A DNA stretch of 13,412 nt from Hyphomicrobiales bacterium (GTDB lineage Bacteria > Pseudomonadota > Alphaproteobacteria > Rhizobiales > Xanthobacteraceae): assembly GCA_016201085.1 (NCBI GenBank), contig JACQDO010000281.1:1-13412 (forward strand), given 5' to 3'. Below are positions 1 through 11,427 of this stretch, in pieces. The translations under genes were made by a program, and so were the position numbers. Each line of letters starts with the position of its first letter. Positions within the stretch are counted from its first letter, which is position 1. The notes beneath the pieces were generated by a model. The model saw nothing but the letters and a program-made list of their open reading frames with translations. It searched no databases and was not told the DNA's origin.

Positions 1-31
1 CAATTCGCCGCGTCAGGGCAGGCTTGCGACG

Positions 32-1345
32 TCATGGAACGAGTTTCATTGCGCGCAACTGCGCCAAGCCTTCGATGGCGCGAGCGCGTTCCGGATAAAC
101 ATAGCGCAACATATCAGGCGTCCATTCTCCGGCGACAAATCGGGACCAGGCCGCGTTGTAGCGGTCCGCCTCCTGCGCGGCGAAGGTGCCGACAACAAAT
201 TGCTGAATGACCAGAACAACCGACACGACCACGATCAGGCGTTGCAAATGCGGCTGATAAGTCGATTGCCAGAGCCGGTCGAGGTCGGCGGCCAGGCCGA
301 GTAAAATTCCGATGTGCACGAGCACGACAAAAATCCCGTAGCGAATCGGCATTGCGCGCTCGGGCGCAAGGTCGACACGCACCACCGCCGCGGACGCGGC
401 GACCAGCAGCCCGAAGAGGATAAGCGCTAGGCCGAGCCGCTCGATCCGCGTGCCGGCGCCACGGCAATGATGACGCGCCAGCAGATAGACGGCGGCACCG
501 GCCACGCCCGCGCCGATAAGCCGAGCCGGCCACACCAATTGCGGCATATGCGCCCAGGGCAGACCCAGAAAGCGCAGCCCGTAGTCGGCCATACTAACAA
601 AATGCTCGAATGTCAGCGGGATATTTATCGAAACGGAGTGTAGGCCCCAAAGATAGACGGCGATGAACGCCGCGCCGCTCACGACGATCACAGCCAGCCC
701 AATGCGGCCGATGCCGTTTTGCCATCCCAGCCAGAGCAGGACCGGCCAGACCAGCATTCCGCTGGACGAGCCGAATGCCGCGAGGCAGGCGCAGGTCAGC
801 ACGGCCGCCATGCGACAGCCGAAACGCCGGCGTCCATCCTGGCGTCCCAGCAGAAACAGGGAAAACATCGCGAAGGCCGCCGTGTGCAATACCGAGCCCA
901 TGGCGGGCATGCCGACCGTCACCACCAGATTGGCGGGCATCGCCAGGAAAACCGCGATCGAAAGCAAGATGGTCTTGCAGCGACGCGAAAGATCGCTGTC
1001 GAGAATTTCCCGCCCGATCGCGAAAATCATCACCGCCAGCAGCAGCGAGGCAAAGACGGCGAAGAACGGTCCCGTTGCGCCCAGCCATTTGTTGTCCAGA
1101 GCCACCAGAATACGGGTCAGCACCAGGCGATGTTCATTGTGCGGCGCCCATAAATATCCGAGCAAGTCGCTGGCCCTCGCGCGCTCGCCGTAAAAAAGCA
1201 ACCAGTCGAACAGGTCGTAGACGGGCACGTTGATCGACACGCGTATGACAAAATAGATGAAGAGCGCGAGGTAAACCGAACAAAGCAAAGTCAGCAGACG
1301 GAGAAATCCTTGATCGCGGTCGCCGTGCGGCTGTCTGGCAGACAT
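32..1345 (-). CDS. Polytopic membrane protein, possibly GT-C-like, function unknown
   Basis: I do not recognise a specific family. The 437-residue product is very hydrophobic, with about ten likely membrane segments (roughly residues 15-35, 92-112, 125-145, 150-167, 178-196, 197-232 in two passes, 270-288, 302-322, 335-352 and 372-392) and a soluble C-terminal tail of about 45 residues. Between the first two segments lies a loop with acidic and aromatic residues (DLFDWL, 44-49) and the motif HNEHR (69-73). Loops of this kind occur in uncharacterised membrane proteins resembling GT-C glycosyltransferases, so a lipid-linked sugar transferase is possible; this is inference only. The ATG at 1345 is preceded by GGGAG five bases upstream, which supports the start. 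It follows the ferredoxin gene by 33 bp on the same strand, so read-through is possible, but nothing in the protein links it to benzoate metabolism. Confidence 0.75.
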   Translation of the reverse strand: MSARQPHGDRDQGFLRLLTLLCSVYLALFIYFVIRVSINVPVYDLFDWLLFYGERARASDLLGYLWAPHNEHRLVLTRILVALDNKWLGATGPFFAVFASLLLAVMIFAIGREILDSDLSRRCKTILLSIAVFLAMPANLVVTVGMPAMGSVLHTAAFAMFSLFLLGRQDGRRRFGCRMAAVLTCACLAAFGSSSGMLVWPVLLWLGWQNGIGRIGLAVIVVSGAAFIAVYLWGLHSVSINIPLTFEHFVSMADYGLRFLGLPWAHMPQLVWPARLIGAGVAGAAVYLLARHHCRGAGTRIERLGLALILFGLLVAASAAVVRVDLAPERAMPIRYGIFVVLVHIGILLGLAADLDRLWQSTYQPHLQRLIVVVSVVLVIQQFVVGTFAAQEADRYNAAWSRFVAGEWTPDMLRYVYPERARAIEGLAQLRAMKLVP

Positions 1346-1378
1346 GGCGACTCCCGTGTGGGCGCCTCGGGGCTCGGA

Positions 1379-3736
<2,358 letters not shown>

Positions 3737-3752
3737 GCTCTATCGGCTAACA

Positions 3753-3766
3753 TGCATTATAATGCT
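3753..3766. promoter_or_regulatory. Putative BoxR operator 1, boxR side (TGCA-N6-TGCT)
   Basis: The site TGCATTATAATGCT has two TGCA-like half-sites separated by six bases. It contains the perfect 12-bp palindrome GCATTATAATGC (3754-3765). The palindrome carries a consensus TATAAT on both strands; on the minus strand (3761-3756) this sits about 20 bp before the boxR ATG and is a plausible -10 box. No convincing -35 is visible. TGCA repeats are the known recognition element of the BzdR/BoxR family. Binding here would cover the boxR promoter. Confidence 0.6.
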
Positions 3767-3932
3767 AAGCAAGAGAAAAGCTTGGCGCTGCATGTAACTA
3801 TCGCTACTCGGATAATGCAACAAATAACGCCTGTTTTATTGGAGGAAGTGCACATTTTCGTGATCGCTGTGGAACTACTGGCGGCATCGGCGTTGTCGCT
3901 CTTGCCTGCCGGCGACCGGCATGCTAGCGAAA

Positions 3933-3946
3933 TGCATAATAATGCA
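3933..3946. promoter_or_regulatory. Putative BoxR operator 2, boxC side (TGCA-N6-TGCA)
   Basis: TGCATAATAATGCA is a perfect TGCA-N6-TGCA site located 48 bp upstream of the boxC ATG, exactly 180 bp from operator 1. Each half-site lies in a self-complementary ATGCAT. CATAAT (3935-3940) within it is a five-of-six match to a -10 box, but there is no good -35 at the right distance, so the boxC promoter position is uncertain. Single TGCA words also occur at 3789, 3816 and 3849. Bound BoxR here would be expected to block boxCBD transcription. Confidence 0.65.
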
Positions 3947-3994
3947 TAACCAGGGAGAAGGCTGCCGGCCCCCTTAGATCCGGCGCTCACCATC

Positions 3995-5650
3995 ATGCAG
4001 AGCATCGATTTTCAAACCGAACCGTCGCGCTATCGGCATTGGCGCATCGAGTATGACGGCGACGTTGCTTTTCTGATCATGGATGTCGATCAGGCCGGCG
4101 GTTTGCACGAAGGCTACGAGCTCAAGCTCAACTCCTACGATCTCGGTGTCGATATCGAGCTCAACGACGCGGTGCAGCGGCTGCGCTTCGAGCATCCGGA
4201 AGTGCGCGCCGTCGTCATCAAGTCCGGTAAGGACAACGTGTTCTGCGCCGGCGCCAATATCCGCATGCTCGGCAAGTCGACGCATGGCCACAAGGTGAAC
4301 TTCTGCAAATTCACCAACGAGACGCGGCTCGCCATCGAGGACGCCTCGGAGAATTCCAAGCAGACCTATATTTGCGCCATCAACGGCAACGCCGCCGGCG
4401 GCGGCTACGAACTGGCGCTCGCCACCGATCACATCATGCTGGTCGACGACCGCCGCTCGGCCGTCGCACTGCCGGAAACGCCGCTGCTCGCCGTGCTGCC
4501 CGGCACCGGCGGGCTGACGCGCGTTACCGACAAGCGCAAGGTGCGGCGTGACCGCGCCGATGTGTTCTGCTCGATCGAGGAGGGCATCCGGGGCGCCAAG
4601 GCGGTCGAGTGGCGGTTGGTCGACGAGGTGGTGCCCAATTCGAAATGGAAGGATACGGTGGCGGCGCGCGCGCATGAGATCGCCGCGCGCTCCGATCGCC
4701 CACAGGATGCCAAGGGCATCGCGCTGACGCCGCTCGAGCGCAAGATCGAAGGCGACCGCATGTCCTATTCGCATGTCGAGGTCGAGATCGACCGCGCGCG
4801 CGGACTTGCCACCATCACCGTGCGCGGTCCGGCGCAGGCAGTGCCGGCCTCGGTCGAGGCCGCGCACACTCTGGGCGCCAAATTCTGGCCGCTCACCGTG
4901 GCGCGCGAGCTGGAAGACGCCATCCTGCATCTGCGCGCCAATGAGGCGACCATCGGCGTCGTGCTGCTGCGCACCGACGGCAACGCGCAAGCCGTGCTCG
5001 CGCACGACGATTTCCTCGCCAAGGCCAATGGCGACTGGCTGATGCGCGAAATCCGCCATTATCTCAAGCGCGTACTCAAGCGCGTCGATGTGACGCCGAA
5101 AAGCTTCATCGCGCTGATCGAGCCGGGCTCCTGCTTTGCCGGCACGCTGGCCGAGCTTGCCTTCGCCGCCGACCGCTCGCTGATGCTGATCGGCACGCGC
5201 GAGGGCGACAACCGCGAACCCGCCGCGATCGTGCTGGGCCAAGCGAATTTCGGCTTCGACCCGATGGGTAACGGCCTCACGCGCTTGCAGACCCGCTTCC
5301 TTGGCGAACCGGACACGGTCAAGCGCGCGCAGGAGAAAATCGGTCAGCCGATCGACGGCGAAGCGGCGGCCGAGCTTGGCCTGGTCACCGCCGCCTACGA
5401 GGACTTCGACTGGGACGACGAGCTGCGCGTCATGCTGGAGGAGCGCACCAGCTTCTCGCCCGACGCCATGACCGGCATGGAAGCCAATCTGCGCTTCGCC
5501 GGCCCGGAGACCATGGAAACCAAGATATTCGGGCGTTTGACCGCTTGGCAGAACTGGATCTTCCAGCGGCCGAACGCGATCGGCGAGCAGGGCGCGCTCA
5601 AGCTTTACGGCAGCGGCGTGTCGCCGACCTTCGCTAAGGAAAGGGTGTAG
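3995..5650 (+). CDS. boxC: BoxC, 2,3-epoxybenzoyl-CoA dihydrolase (benzoyl-CoA-dihydrodiol lyase)
   Basis: The second enzyme of the aerobic benzoyl-CoA (box) pathway: it opens the ring of 2,3-epoxybenzoyl-CoA, using two waters, to 3,4-dehydroadipyl-CoA semialdehyde plus formate. The 551-residue protein has the family length and is a double crotonase-type enzyme. The first domain (about 20-270) has the acyl-CoA/oxyanion region FCAGANIRML (83-92) and NGNAAGGGYELALATDH (130-146). A second domain begins near 285 and the conserved tail NWIFQRPNAIGEQGALKLYG is present. The ATG at 3995 is chosen because the protein then begins like other BoxC proteins (FQTEPSRYRHW). A good Shine-Dalgarno is not adjacent; GGAGAAGG lies 33 bases upstream. 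It is the first gene of boxCBD, two bases before boxB, and downstream of a putative BoxR operator. Confidence 0.96.
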   Translation: MQSIDFQTEPSRYRHWRIEYDGDVAFLIMDVDQAGGLHEGYELKLNSYDLGVDIELNDAVQRLRFEHPEVRAVVIKSGKDNVFCAGANIRMLGKSTHGHKVNFCKFTNETRLAIEDASENSKQTYICAINGNAAGGGYELALATDHIMLVDDRRSAVALPETPLLAVLPGTGGLTRVTDKRKVRRDRADVFCSIEEGIRGAKAVEWRLVDEVVPNSKWKDTVAARAHEIAARSDRPQDAKGIALTPLERKIEGDRMSYSHVEVEIDRARGLATITVRGPAQAVPASVEAAHTLGAKFWPLTVARELEDAILHLRANEATIGVVLLRTDGNAQAVLAHDDFLAKANGDWLMREIRHYLKRVLKRVDVTPKSFIALIEPGSCFAGTLAELAFAADRSLMLIGTREGDNREPAAIVLGQANFGFDPMGNGLTRLQTRFLGEPDTVKRAQEKIGQPIDGEAAAELGLVTAAYEDFDWDDELRVMLEERTSFSPDAMTGMEANLRFAGPETMETKIFGRLTAWQNWIFQRPNAIGEQGALKLYGSGVSPTFAKERV

Positions 5651-5652
5651 TC

Positions 5653-7101
<1,449 letters not shown>

Positions 7102-7125
7102 CCTTAGCTCACCGGGGGCCGTGCG

Positions 7126-8697
7126 ATGAGTGCCGTTGAATCGCTGGAAAGTTATCTTGGCGGCAAGTGGTCGCGTGGGCAGGGGGTCGAGACCGAGTTG
7201 GTCGACCCTACAAACGGTGCGGTGATGGCTACCGCCAGCGGCAAAGGGCTCGATTCGGGCGAGGCACTCGCCTTCGCGCGCCAACGCGGCGGGCCCGCTC
7301 TGCGCGCCCTCACTTATGCCGAACGCGCCAAGCTCATCGGCGCTGTTGCCGACGTGCTGATCGCCAATCGCGCCCGCTATGAAGAAATAGCGATCGCCAA
7401 TTCCGGCAACACCAAGATCGATGCCGCCATTGACATCGACGGCGGCATCGGCACGCTGAAATATTACGCGCGGCTGGGTGCGCCGCTTGGCGAGGCCAAG
7501 GCGCTGCTCGATGACAAGCCGGTGCGGCTGGCCAAGGCCGAGAATTTCTTGGGCCTGCATCTGCTCACCGCCCGCCACGGCGTCGCCGTCCACATCAATG
7601 CCTTCAATTTCCCGAGCTGGGGCTTGTGGGAAAAGGCCGCCTGCGCGCTGCTGTCGGGCATGCCGATGCTGGCAAAGCCGGCGTCGGCGACCTGCTGGCT
7701 CAGCCACCAGATGGTGCGCGACGTAATCGCGGCGAAAGTGCTGCCCGAGGGCGCGCTCAGCCTGCTGTGCGGCGGCATTGGCGATCTGCTCGACCACGTC
7801 ACCGCCGATGACGTCATCGCTTTCACCGGCTCGTCCGATACGGCCCATCGCATCGTCGCCCATCGCCATGTGCTGGCGCGCGGGACGCGGGTGAACATCG
7901 AGGCCGACAGCGTCAACGCCGCGCTGCTGGCGCCCGGCGTTGCGCCGGCGACGCCGGCCTTCGATGCCTTCGTCAAGGAGGTGGCGCGCGAAATGACGGT
8001 GAAGGCCGGACAGAAATGCACTGCCATCCGCCGCGTCTTCGTGCCAAAAGAGCGCGCCTCCAGCGTTGCGGAAGCGATTGCCGCACGCTTGGCCAAGACG
8101 GCGGTCGGCGATCCGCGCAATGAGGCGACCCGCATGGGGCCGCTGGTGACGCGCGCGCAGCAGAAGGCGGCGCTCGACGGCATCGCGCAGCTCGCCAATG
8201 AGGCGACCTTCCTCGCCGGCGGCAAGGATGCGCCCAGGCTCGACGGCATCGACGCGACAAAATCCGCCTTCGTTGCGCCGACGCTGCTGAAGCTGGAGGG
8301 CGACGGCCGGGCGGTGCACGAGACCGAAGTGTTCGGCCCCTGCGCCACGATCGTGTCCTACCTGGACGAGGCGCATGCTTTCGCGCTCGCCGGCCGCGGC
8401 GGCGGCTCGCTGTTCGCTTCGGTCTATGGCGAAGATCGCGAATTCCTCGCGCGCGCGGTCGCCGAACTTGGCGCGTCGCACGGCCGCGTGCTGGCCGTCG
8501 ATCCGTCAATTGCCGAGGCGCATACCGGGCACGGCATCGTCATGCCGCAGTGCCATCACGGCGGTCCCGGCCGCGCCGGTAATGGCGCCGAGCTCGGCGG
8601 CCTCTTCGGCTTGCGCTTCTATCACCAGCGCGTGGCGGTGCAGGGATCGAGCGATCTGCTGGCGGCCTTGCAGACGAAGGCCGCCCCTCAGCACTAA
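7126..8697 (+). CDS. boxD: BoxD, 3,4-dehydroadipyl-CoA semialdehyde dehydrogenase
   Basis: NADP+-dependent aldehyde dehydrogenase that oxidises the semialdehyde released by BoxC to 3,4-dehydroadipyl-CoA, which then enters beta-oxidation. The 523-residue protein carries the aldehyde dehydrogenase landmarks: substrate/cofactor loop NFPSWG (161-166), K184 for coenzyme binding, FTGS (233-236), the general base E259 (NIEADS) and the catalytic cysteine C298 (GQKCTAIRR). Length and sequence style match BoxD rather than a generic aldehyde dehydrogenase. The start is supported by GGGGG seven bases upstream. It lies 24 bp after boxB and is the last gene of the plus-strand operon. Its stop is only 6 bp from the end of the convergent ligase gene, with no obvious terminator between them. 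Confidence 0.95.
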   Translation: MSAVESLESYLGGKWSRGQGVETELVDPTNGAVMATASGKGLDSGEALAFARQRGGPALRALTYAERAKLIGAVADVLIANRARYEEIAIANSGNTKIDAAIDIDGGIGTLKYYARLGAPLGEAKALLDDKPVRLAKAENFLGLHLLTARHGVAVHINAFNFPSWGLWEKAACALLSGMPMLAKPASATCWLSHQMVRDVIAAKVLPEGALSLLCGGIGDLLDHVTADDVIAFTGSSDTAHRIVAHRHVLARGTRVNIEADSVNAALLAPGVAPATPAFDAFVKEVAREMTVKAGQKCTAIRRVFVPKERASSVAEAIAARLAKTAVGDPRNEATRMGPLVTRAQQKAALDGIAQLANEATFLAGGKDAPRLDGIDATKSAFVAPTLLKLEGDGRAVHETEVFGPCATIVSYLDEAHAFALAGRGGGSLFASVYGEDREFLARAVAELGASHGRVLAVDPSIAEAHTGHGIVMPQCHHGGPGRAGNGAELGGLFGLRFYHQRVAVQGSSDLLAALQTKAAPQH

Positions 8698-8703
8698 TCA
8701 GGC

Positions 8704-10296
8704 TCACCCCGCCGGCACATCCTCTTCGCGCAGCTTGAAGCGCTGGATCTTCCCGGTGGCGGTGCGCGGCAGGTCGCTGCGCAGCTCGATCCAGCGCGGG
8801 TATTTCCATGGGCCGGCCGTCGTCTTGACGTGCGCTTTGAGCGTCTCCAGCAAGGCCTCGTCGGCGCTGAAGCCATTCTTGAGCACGATGAAGGCCTTCG
8901 GTTTCACCAGCCCGTCGGAATCCTGCTTGCCGATCACGGCGGCTTCCAGCACCGCCGGGTGCGACATCAGCGCGGCCTCGACGTCGAACGGTGACACCCA
9001 CATGCCGCTCGCCTTGAACATGTCGTCGGTGCGGCCGCAGTAATAATAATAGCCCTCGGCATCGCGGCGATATTTGTCGCCGGTATAGGTCCATTCGCCG
9101 GCAAACGTGTGCCGGCTCTTGGCGCGCTGGTTCCAGTAGCCTTCGCCGGCCGTCGGGCCGCGCACGATCAGTTCGCCGATTTCCTCCGCGCCCAGTTCGC
9201 GGCCCGTCTCGTCGACGATGCGGGCCTCGTAGCCGGGCACCGGCTTACCGGTCGAGCCGTAGCGGATGTCGCCGGGCCGGTTGCTCAGAAAGGTTTGCAG
9301 CATTTCGGTCGAGCCTATGCCGTCGAGCACATCGCAGCCGACCACCTCGCGCCAGCGCTCGCCGATATGGGCCGGCAAGGCCTCGCCCGCCGACACGCAT
9401 ATGCGCAAGCGGTCGGAGCCGGCGCCCTTACCGATCTCCGGGTGCGCAAGCAAGGCAGTGTAGAGCGAGGGCACGGCATAGAAGATCGTGGGGCGGTGCT
9501 TGCGCATGATCTCGAACACGCCATCGGGCGAGGGCCGTGGCGGCCACAGCACGGTGGTGGCGCCGACCGAGAGCGGAAAGGCCATGCCATTGCCCAGGCC
9601 ATAGGAGAAAAACAATTTCGCCGCCGAATGCACCACGTCGCTGCCGGTGATGCCGAGCACACCCTGGCCGAACAGCTTGGCCGTCGCCATCAGGTTGGAA
9701 TGGACGTGCTTGACACCCTTGGGATCGCCGGTCGAGCCGGAGGTGTAGACCCAGAAGGCGACTTCGTCCGACAGACTGTCGGCGGTGAACGGCGCGGCGC
9801 TCGCCTGCGCGATGACGTCCTCGAACGCATGCACGTCGCGGCCCGGCAAGGCTGGCAAGCCATCGGCCGCGTCGCCGACCAGAATGATGGTGCGCAGATA
9901 GGGCAGCCGCTCGATGATCGGCCAGATCGCCTGTGCCAGCGGCTTTGTGGCAATCAGCGCCGACGCGCGCGAGTCGGCGAGAATATAGGCGTATTGCGAC
10001 ACGTTGAGGAACGTGTTGAGTGGGAGCGCAACATTGCCGGCGCGGATCGTGCCCCAGAACGCCACCGGATAGTCGACCGTGTCGTGCAGCAGCAGCGCGA
10101 CCCGCTCTTCGCGCCGTAATCCAAGCGACCGCAAAGCATTGGCGAGGCGCACACTGCGCGCCTGCAACTCGCCATAGGTGAGGGAGCGGTCGGGATCGAT
10201 GAAGGCGATCTTTGATCCGAGCCCGCGCGCCACATTGGCGTCGACGAAATCGGTAACGGCGTTATAGGATCTGCGCTCGCTGAATTCGTCTGCCAC
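8704..10296 (-). CDS. bclA: Benzoate-CoA ligase family enzyme (benzoate or 4-hydroxybenzoate)
   Basis: AMP-forming ligase that activates an aromatic acid with ATP and CoA, giving the acyl-CoA, AMP and PPi. The 530-residue protein shows the ANL motifs in order: P-loop YTSGSTGDPKG (184-194), AAKLFFSYGLGNGM (225-238, typical of benzoate-CoA ligases), GIGSTEM (326-332), YTGD with D407, hinge-region R422, and the C-terminal catalytic K516 in RTATGKIQRFKL. This lysine region is where the protein acetyltransferase Pat modifies BadA and HbaA in Rhodopseudomonas. Residues after GSTEML are Q334-T335, where benzoate ligases such as Burkholderia BCLM have His-Ile, so substrate preference may differ. The start is GTG with AAAGGGG six bases upstream. 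It lies 18 bp downstream of the reductase FAD subunit gene and probably shares its operon. The gene symbol is by family; the exact substrate is unproven. Confidence 0.92.
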   Translation of the reverse strand: MADEFSERRSYNAVTDFVDANVARGLGSKIAFIDPDRSLTYGELQARSVRLANALRSLGLRREERVALLLHDTVDYPVAFWGTIRAGNVALPLNTFLNVSQYAYILADSRASALIATKPLAQAIWPIIERLPYLRTIILVGDAADGLPALPGRDVHAFEDVIAQASAAPFTADSLSDEVAFWVYTSGSTGDPKGVKHVHSNLMATAKLFGQGVLGITGSDVVHSAAKLFFSYGLGNGMAFPLSVGATTVLWPPRPSPDGVFEIMRKHRPTIFYAVPSLYTALLAHPEIGKGAGSDRLRICVSAGEALPAHIGERWREVVGCDVLDGIGSTEMLQTFLSNRPGDIRYGSTGKPVPGYEARIVDETGRELGAEEIGELIVRGPTAGEGYWNQRAKSRHTFAGEWTYTGDKYRRDAEGYYYYCGRTDDMFKASGMWVSPFDVEAALMSHPAVLEAAVIGKQDSDGLVKPKAFIVLKNGFSADEALLETLKAHVKTTAGPWKYPRWIELRSDLPRTATGKIQRFKLREEDVPAG

Positions 10297-10314
10297 GCCG
10301 ATCCCCTTTGCCCC

Positions 10315-11331
10315 TCAGCCTTCGAACAGTCGCTTCAGCAGCCGCCGCGCCAGCACGCCGGCGACGCGCCGGCGGTAATGGCCGGGCGTGAACGTGGTCT
10401 TCATCGGCATGATCTGGTCGCGCACCAGCGCGTCGAGGCCCTTGAACACGCGCTCGTCCAGCTTGCCCCCGCAGAGGGCGTCGGTGCCGGCGAGTAGCAC
10501 CGGACGCGGATTGGTGCCGGTGATCGCAACACGCAAATCGGCAAGCGTGTCGCCCTCGCGCTTGAGCGCCACCGCCACGCCGGCCACCGGATATTCGATC
10601 GACTTGCGAATGCGGATCTTGTCGTAGCCCGAGCGCAGCCCGGGCGTGTTCTTGGCGCGCACGGCGACGACGATCTCGCCCGGGCGCAGCGACAGGAAAA
10701 ACTTACCGTCGCCTTGCGTCTCGCTCACCGGCACGTCCTGGCGCGCCAAGCCGATATAAAGCCTCTCCAGCGGAACGGTGGGGCGGCCTTGCGGCCCGGC
10801 GATGTCCACTTCGGCGCCAAGCGTGAGCAGCGCGGGCGCCAGATCGCCGGAATAAGTCGCAAAGCAGACGCCGCGGCTTTTCGGCGCCACGTGGCACATC
10901 GTGCCGGTGGTCTTCAGGCAATGGTTATTGGCGTCGCGCCACCATTCGCTCTGATTGTAGAAGATGCAGCGGGTGTCGAGGCAGAGATTGCCGCCGAGCG
11001 TGCCCATGTTGCGGTGGGTGGGCCCGGCGATGTGCGCCGCCGCCTGCGCCAGCACGGGATAATGCTCGACCACGTCCGGGTGCTCGGCGATTTCGCTCAA
11101 GCGTACCGAGGCGCCGATTTCGAGCGACTTCGCATCGGCCTTGATCGCGTGCAGTTCCTTCACGCGGTTCATGTCGATCAGCACCGGCGGCGCCACGATG
11201 CCGCGCCGGATGTTGACGACAAGATCGGTGCCGCCGCCGAGCGGCATGCTGTCGGGATGCGCGGCGCGCGCCGCCATCACCTCGTCGAGCGTGGTGGGAT
11301 TGAGCACGCGGAAATCGGGCAGGGCGTCCAT
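10315..11331 (-). CDS. hcrB: 4-hydroxybenzoyl-CoA reductase FAD/[4Fe-4S] subunit
   Basis: FAD-binding subunit of a xanthine-oxidase-family enzyme that passes electrons to the molybdenum site. The 338-residue protein has the FAD motifs LGGGTDL (31-37) and the MGTLGGNLC region (109-117). The signature of 4-hydroxybenzoyl-CoA reductase is present: an inserted loop of about 40 residues with cysteines C122, C138, C146 and C156, almost exactly matching the ligands of the extra [4Fe-4S] cluster in Thauera aromatica HcrB (C122, C138, C146, C155). That cluster is not found in ordinary xanthine dehydrogenases. I choose ATG at 11331 because GGGGAG stands seven bases upstream; an upstream in-frame TTG at 11349 is less likely. 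It follows the molybdenum subunit gene by 96 bp containing a palindromic repeat. The Rhodopseudomonas equivalent is HbaD. Confidence 0.92.
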   Translation of the reverse strand: MDALPDFRVLNPTTLDEVMAARAAHPDSMPLGGGTDLVVNIRRGIVAPPVLIDMNRVKELHAIKADAKSLEIGASVRLSEIAEHPDVVEHYPVLAQAAAHIAGPTHRNMGTLGGNLCLDTRCIFYNQSEWWRDANNHCLKTTGTMCHVAPKSRGVCFATYSGDLAPALLTLGAEVDIAGPQGRPTVPLERLYIGLARQDVPVSETQGDGKFFLSLRPGEIVVAVRAKNTPGLRSGYDKIRIRKSIEYPVAGVAVALKREGDTLADLRVAITGTNPRPVLLAGTDALCGGKLDERVFKGLDALVRDQIMPMKTTFTPGHYRRRVAGVLARRLLKRLFEG

Positions 11332-11338
11332 CAGACTA

Positions 11339-11344
11339 CTCCCC
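11339..11344 (-). promoter_or_regulatory. Shine-Dalgarno that decides the hcrB start
   Basis: On the minus strand GGGGAG precedes ATG at 11331 by seven bases. It favours this ATG over the longer TTG start at 11349, whose reading frame would overlap this ribosome site. Confidence 0.6.
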
Positions 11345-11352
11345 GCCAAGAA

Positions 11353-11426
11353 TTCCGTTCGTGCCCGCGGAAGCGGGCATCCAGTTCTTTGGCCCTGGGT
11401 CCCCGCTTGCGCGGGGACGAACGGAA
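11353..11426. repeat. Intergenic palindromic element with cloverleaf-like folding (REP-like)
   Basis: The hcrA-hcrB gap holds a 74-bp structured element. A perfect 10-bp outer inverted repeat (TTCCGTTCGT 11353-11362, ACGAACGGAA 11417-11426) encloses three hairpins: GCCCGC/GCGGGC with loop GGAA (11363-11378), CCAG/CTGG (11381-11398), and GTCCCCGC/GCGGGGAC with loop TTGC (11399-11418). The last stem shares two bases with the outer repeat, so the folds compete slightly. Sequences of this kind (CCCGCNNGCGCGGGGAC) are dispersed many times in alphaproteobacterial intergenic regions, so this is likely one copy of a genome-wide repeat. It may stabilise or attenuate the mRNA between the two subunit genes. 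Confidence 0.65.
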
Positions 11427-11427
11427 A

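Noticed and set aside
3962..3964. In-frame CTG as an alternative boxC start
   Set aside because: It abuts the GGAGAAGG sequence with no spacing, and the ATG at 3995 gives the normal BoxC N-terminus.
3757..4005. A small 82-codon open frame on the minus strand across the boxR-boxC control region
   Set aside because: It crosses the operator region and the boxC start, its product resembles no known protein, and the region is better explained as regulatory DNA.
3974..5242. A 422-codon open frame on the minus strand opposite boxC
   Set aside because: Same shadow effect; BoxC on the plus strand is full length and conserved, and the antisense product has no recognisable domain.
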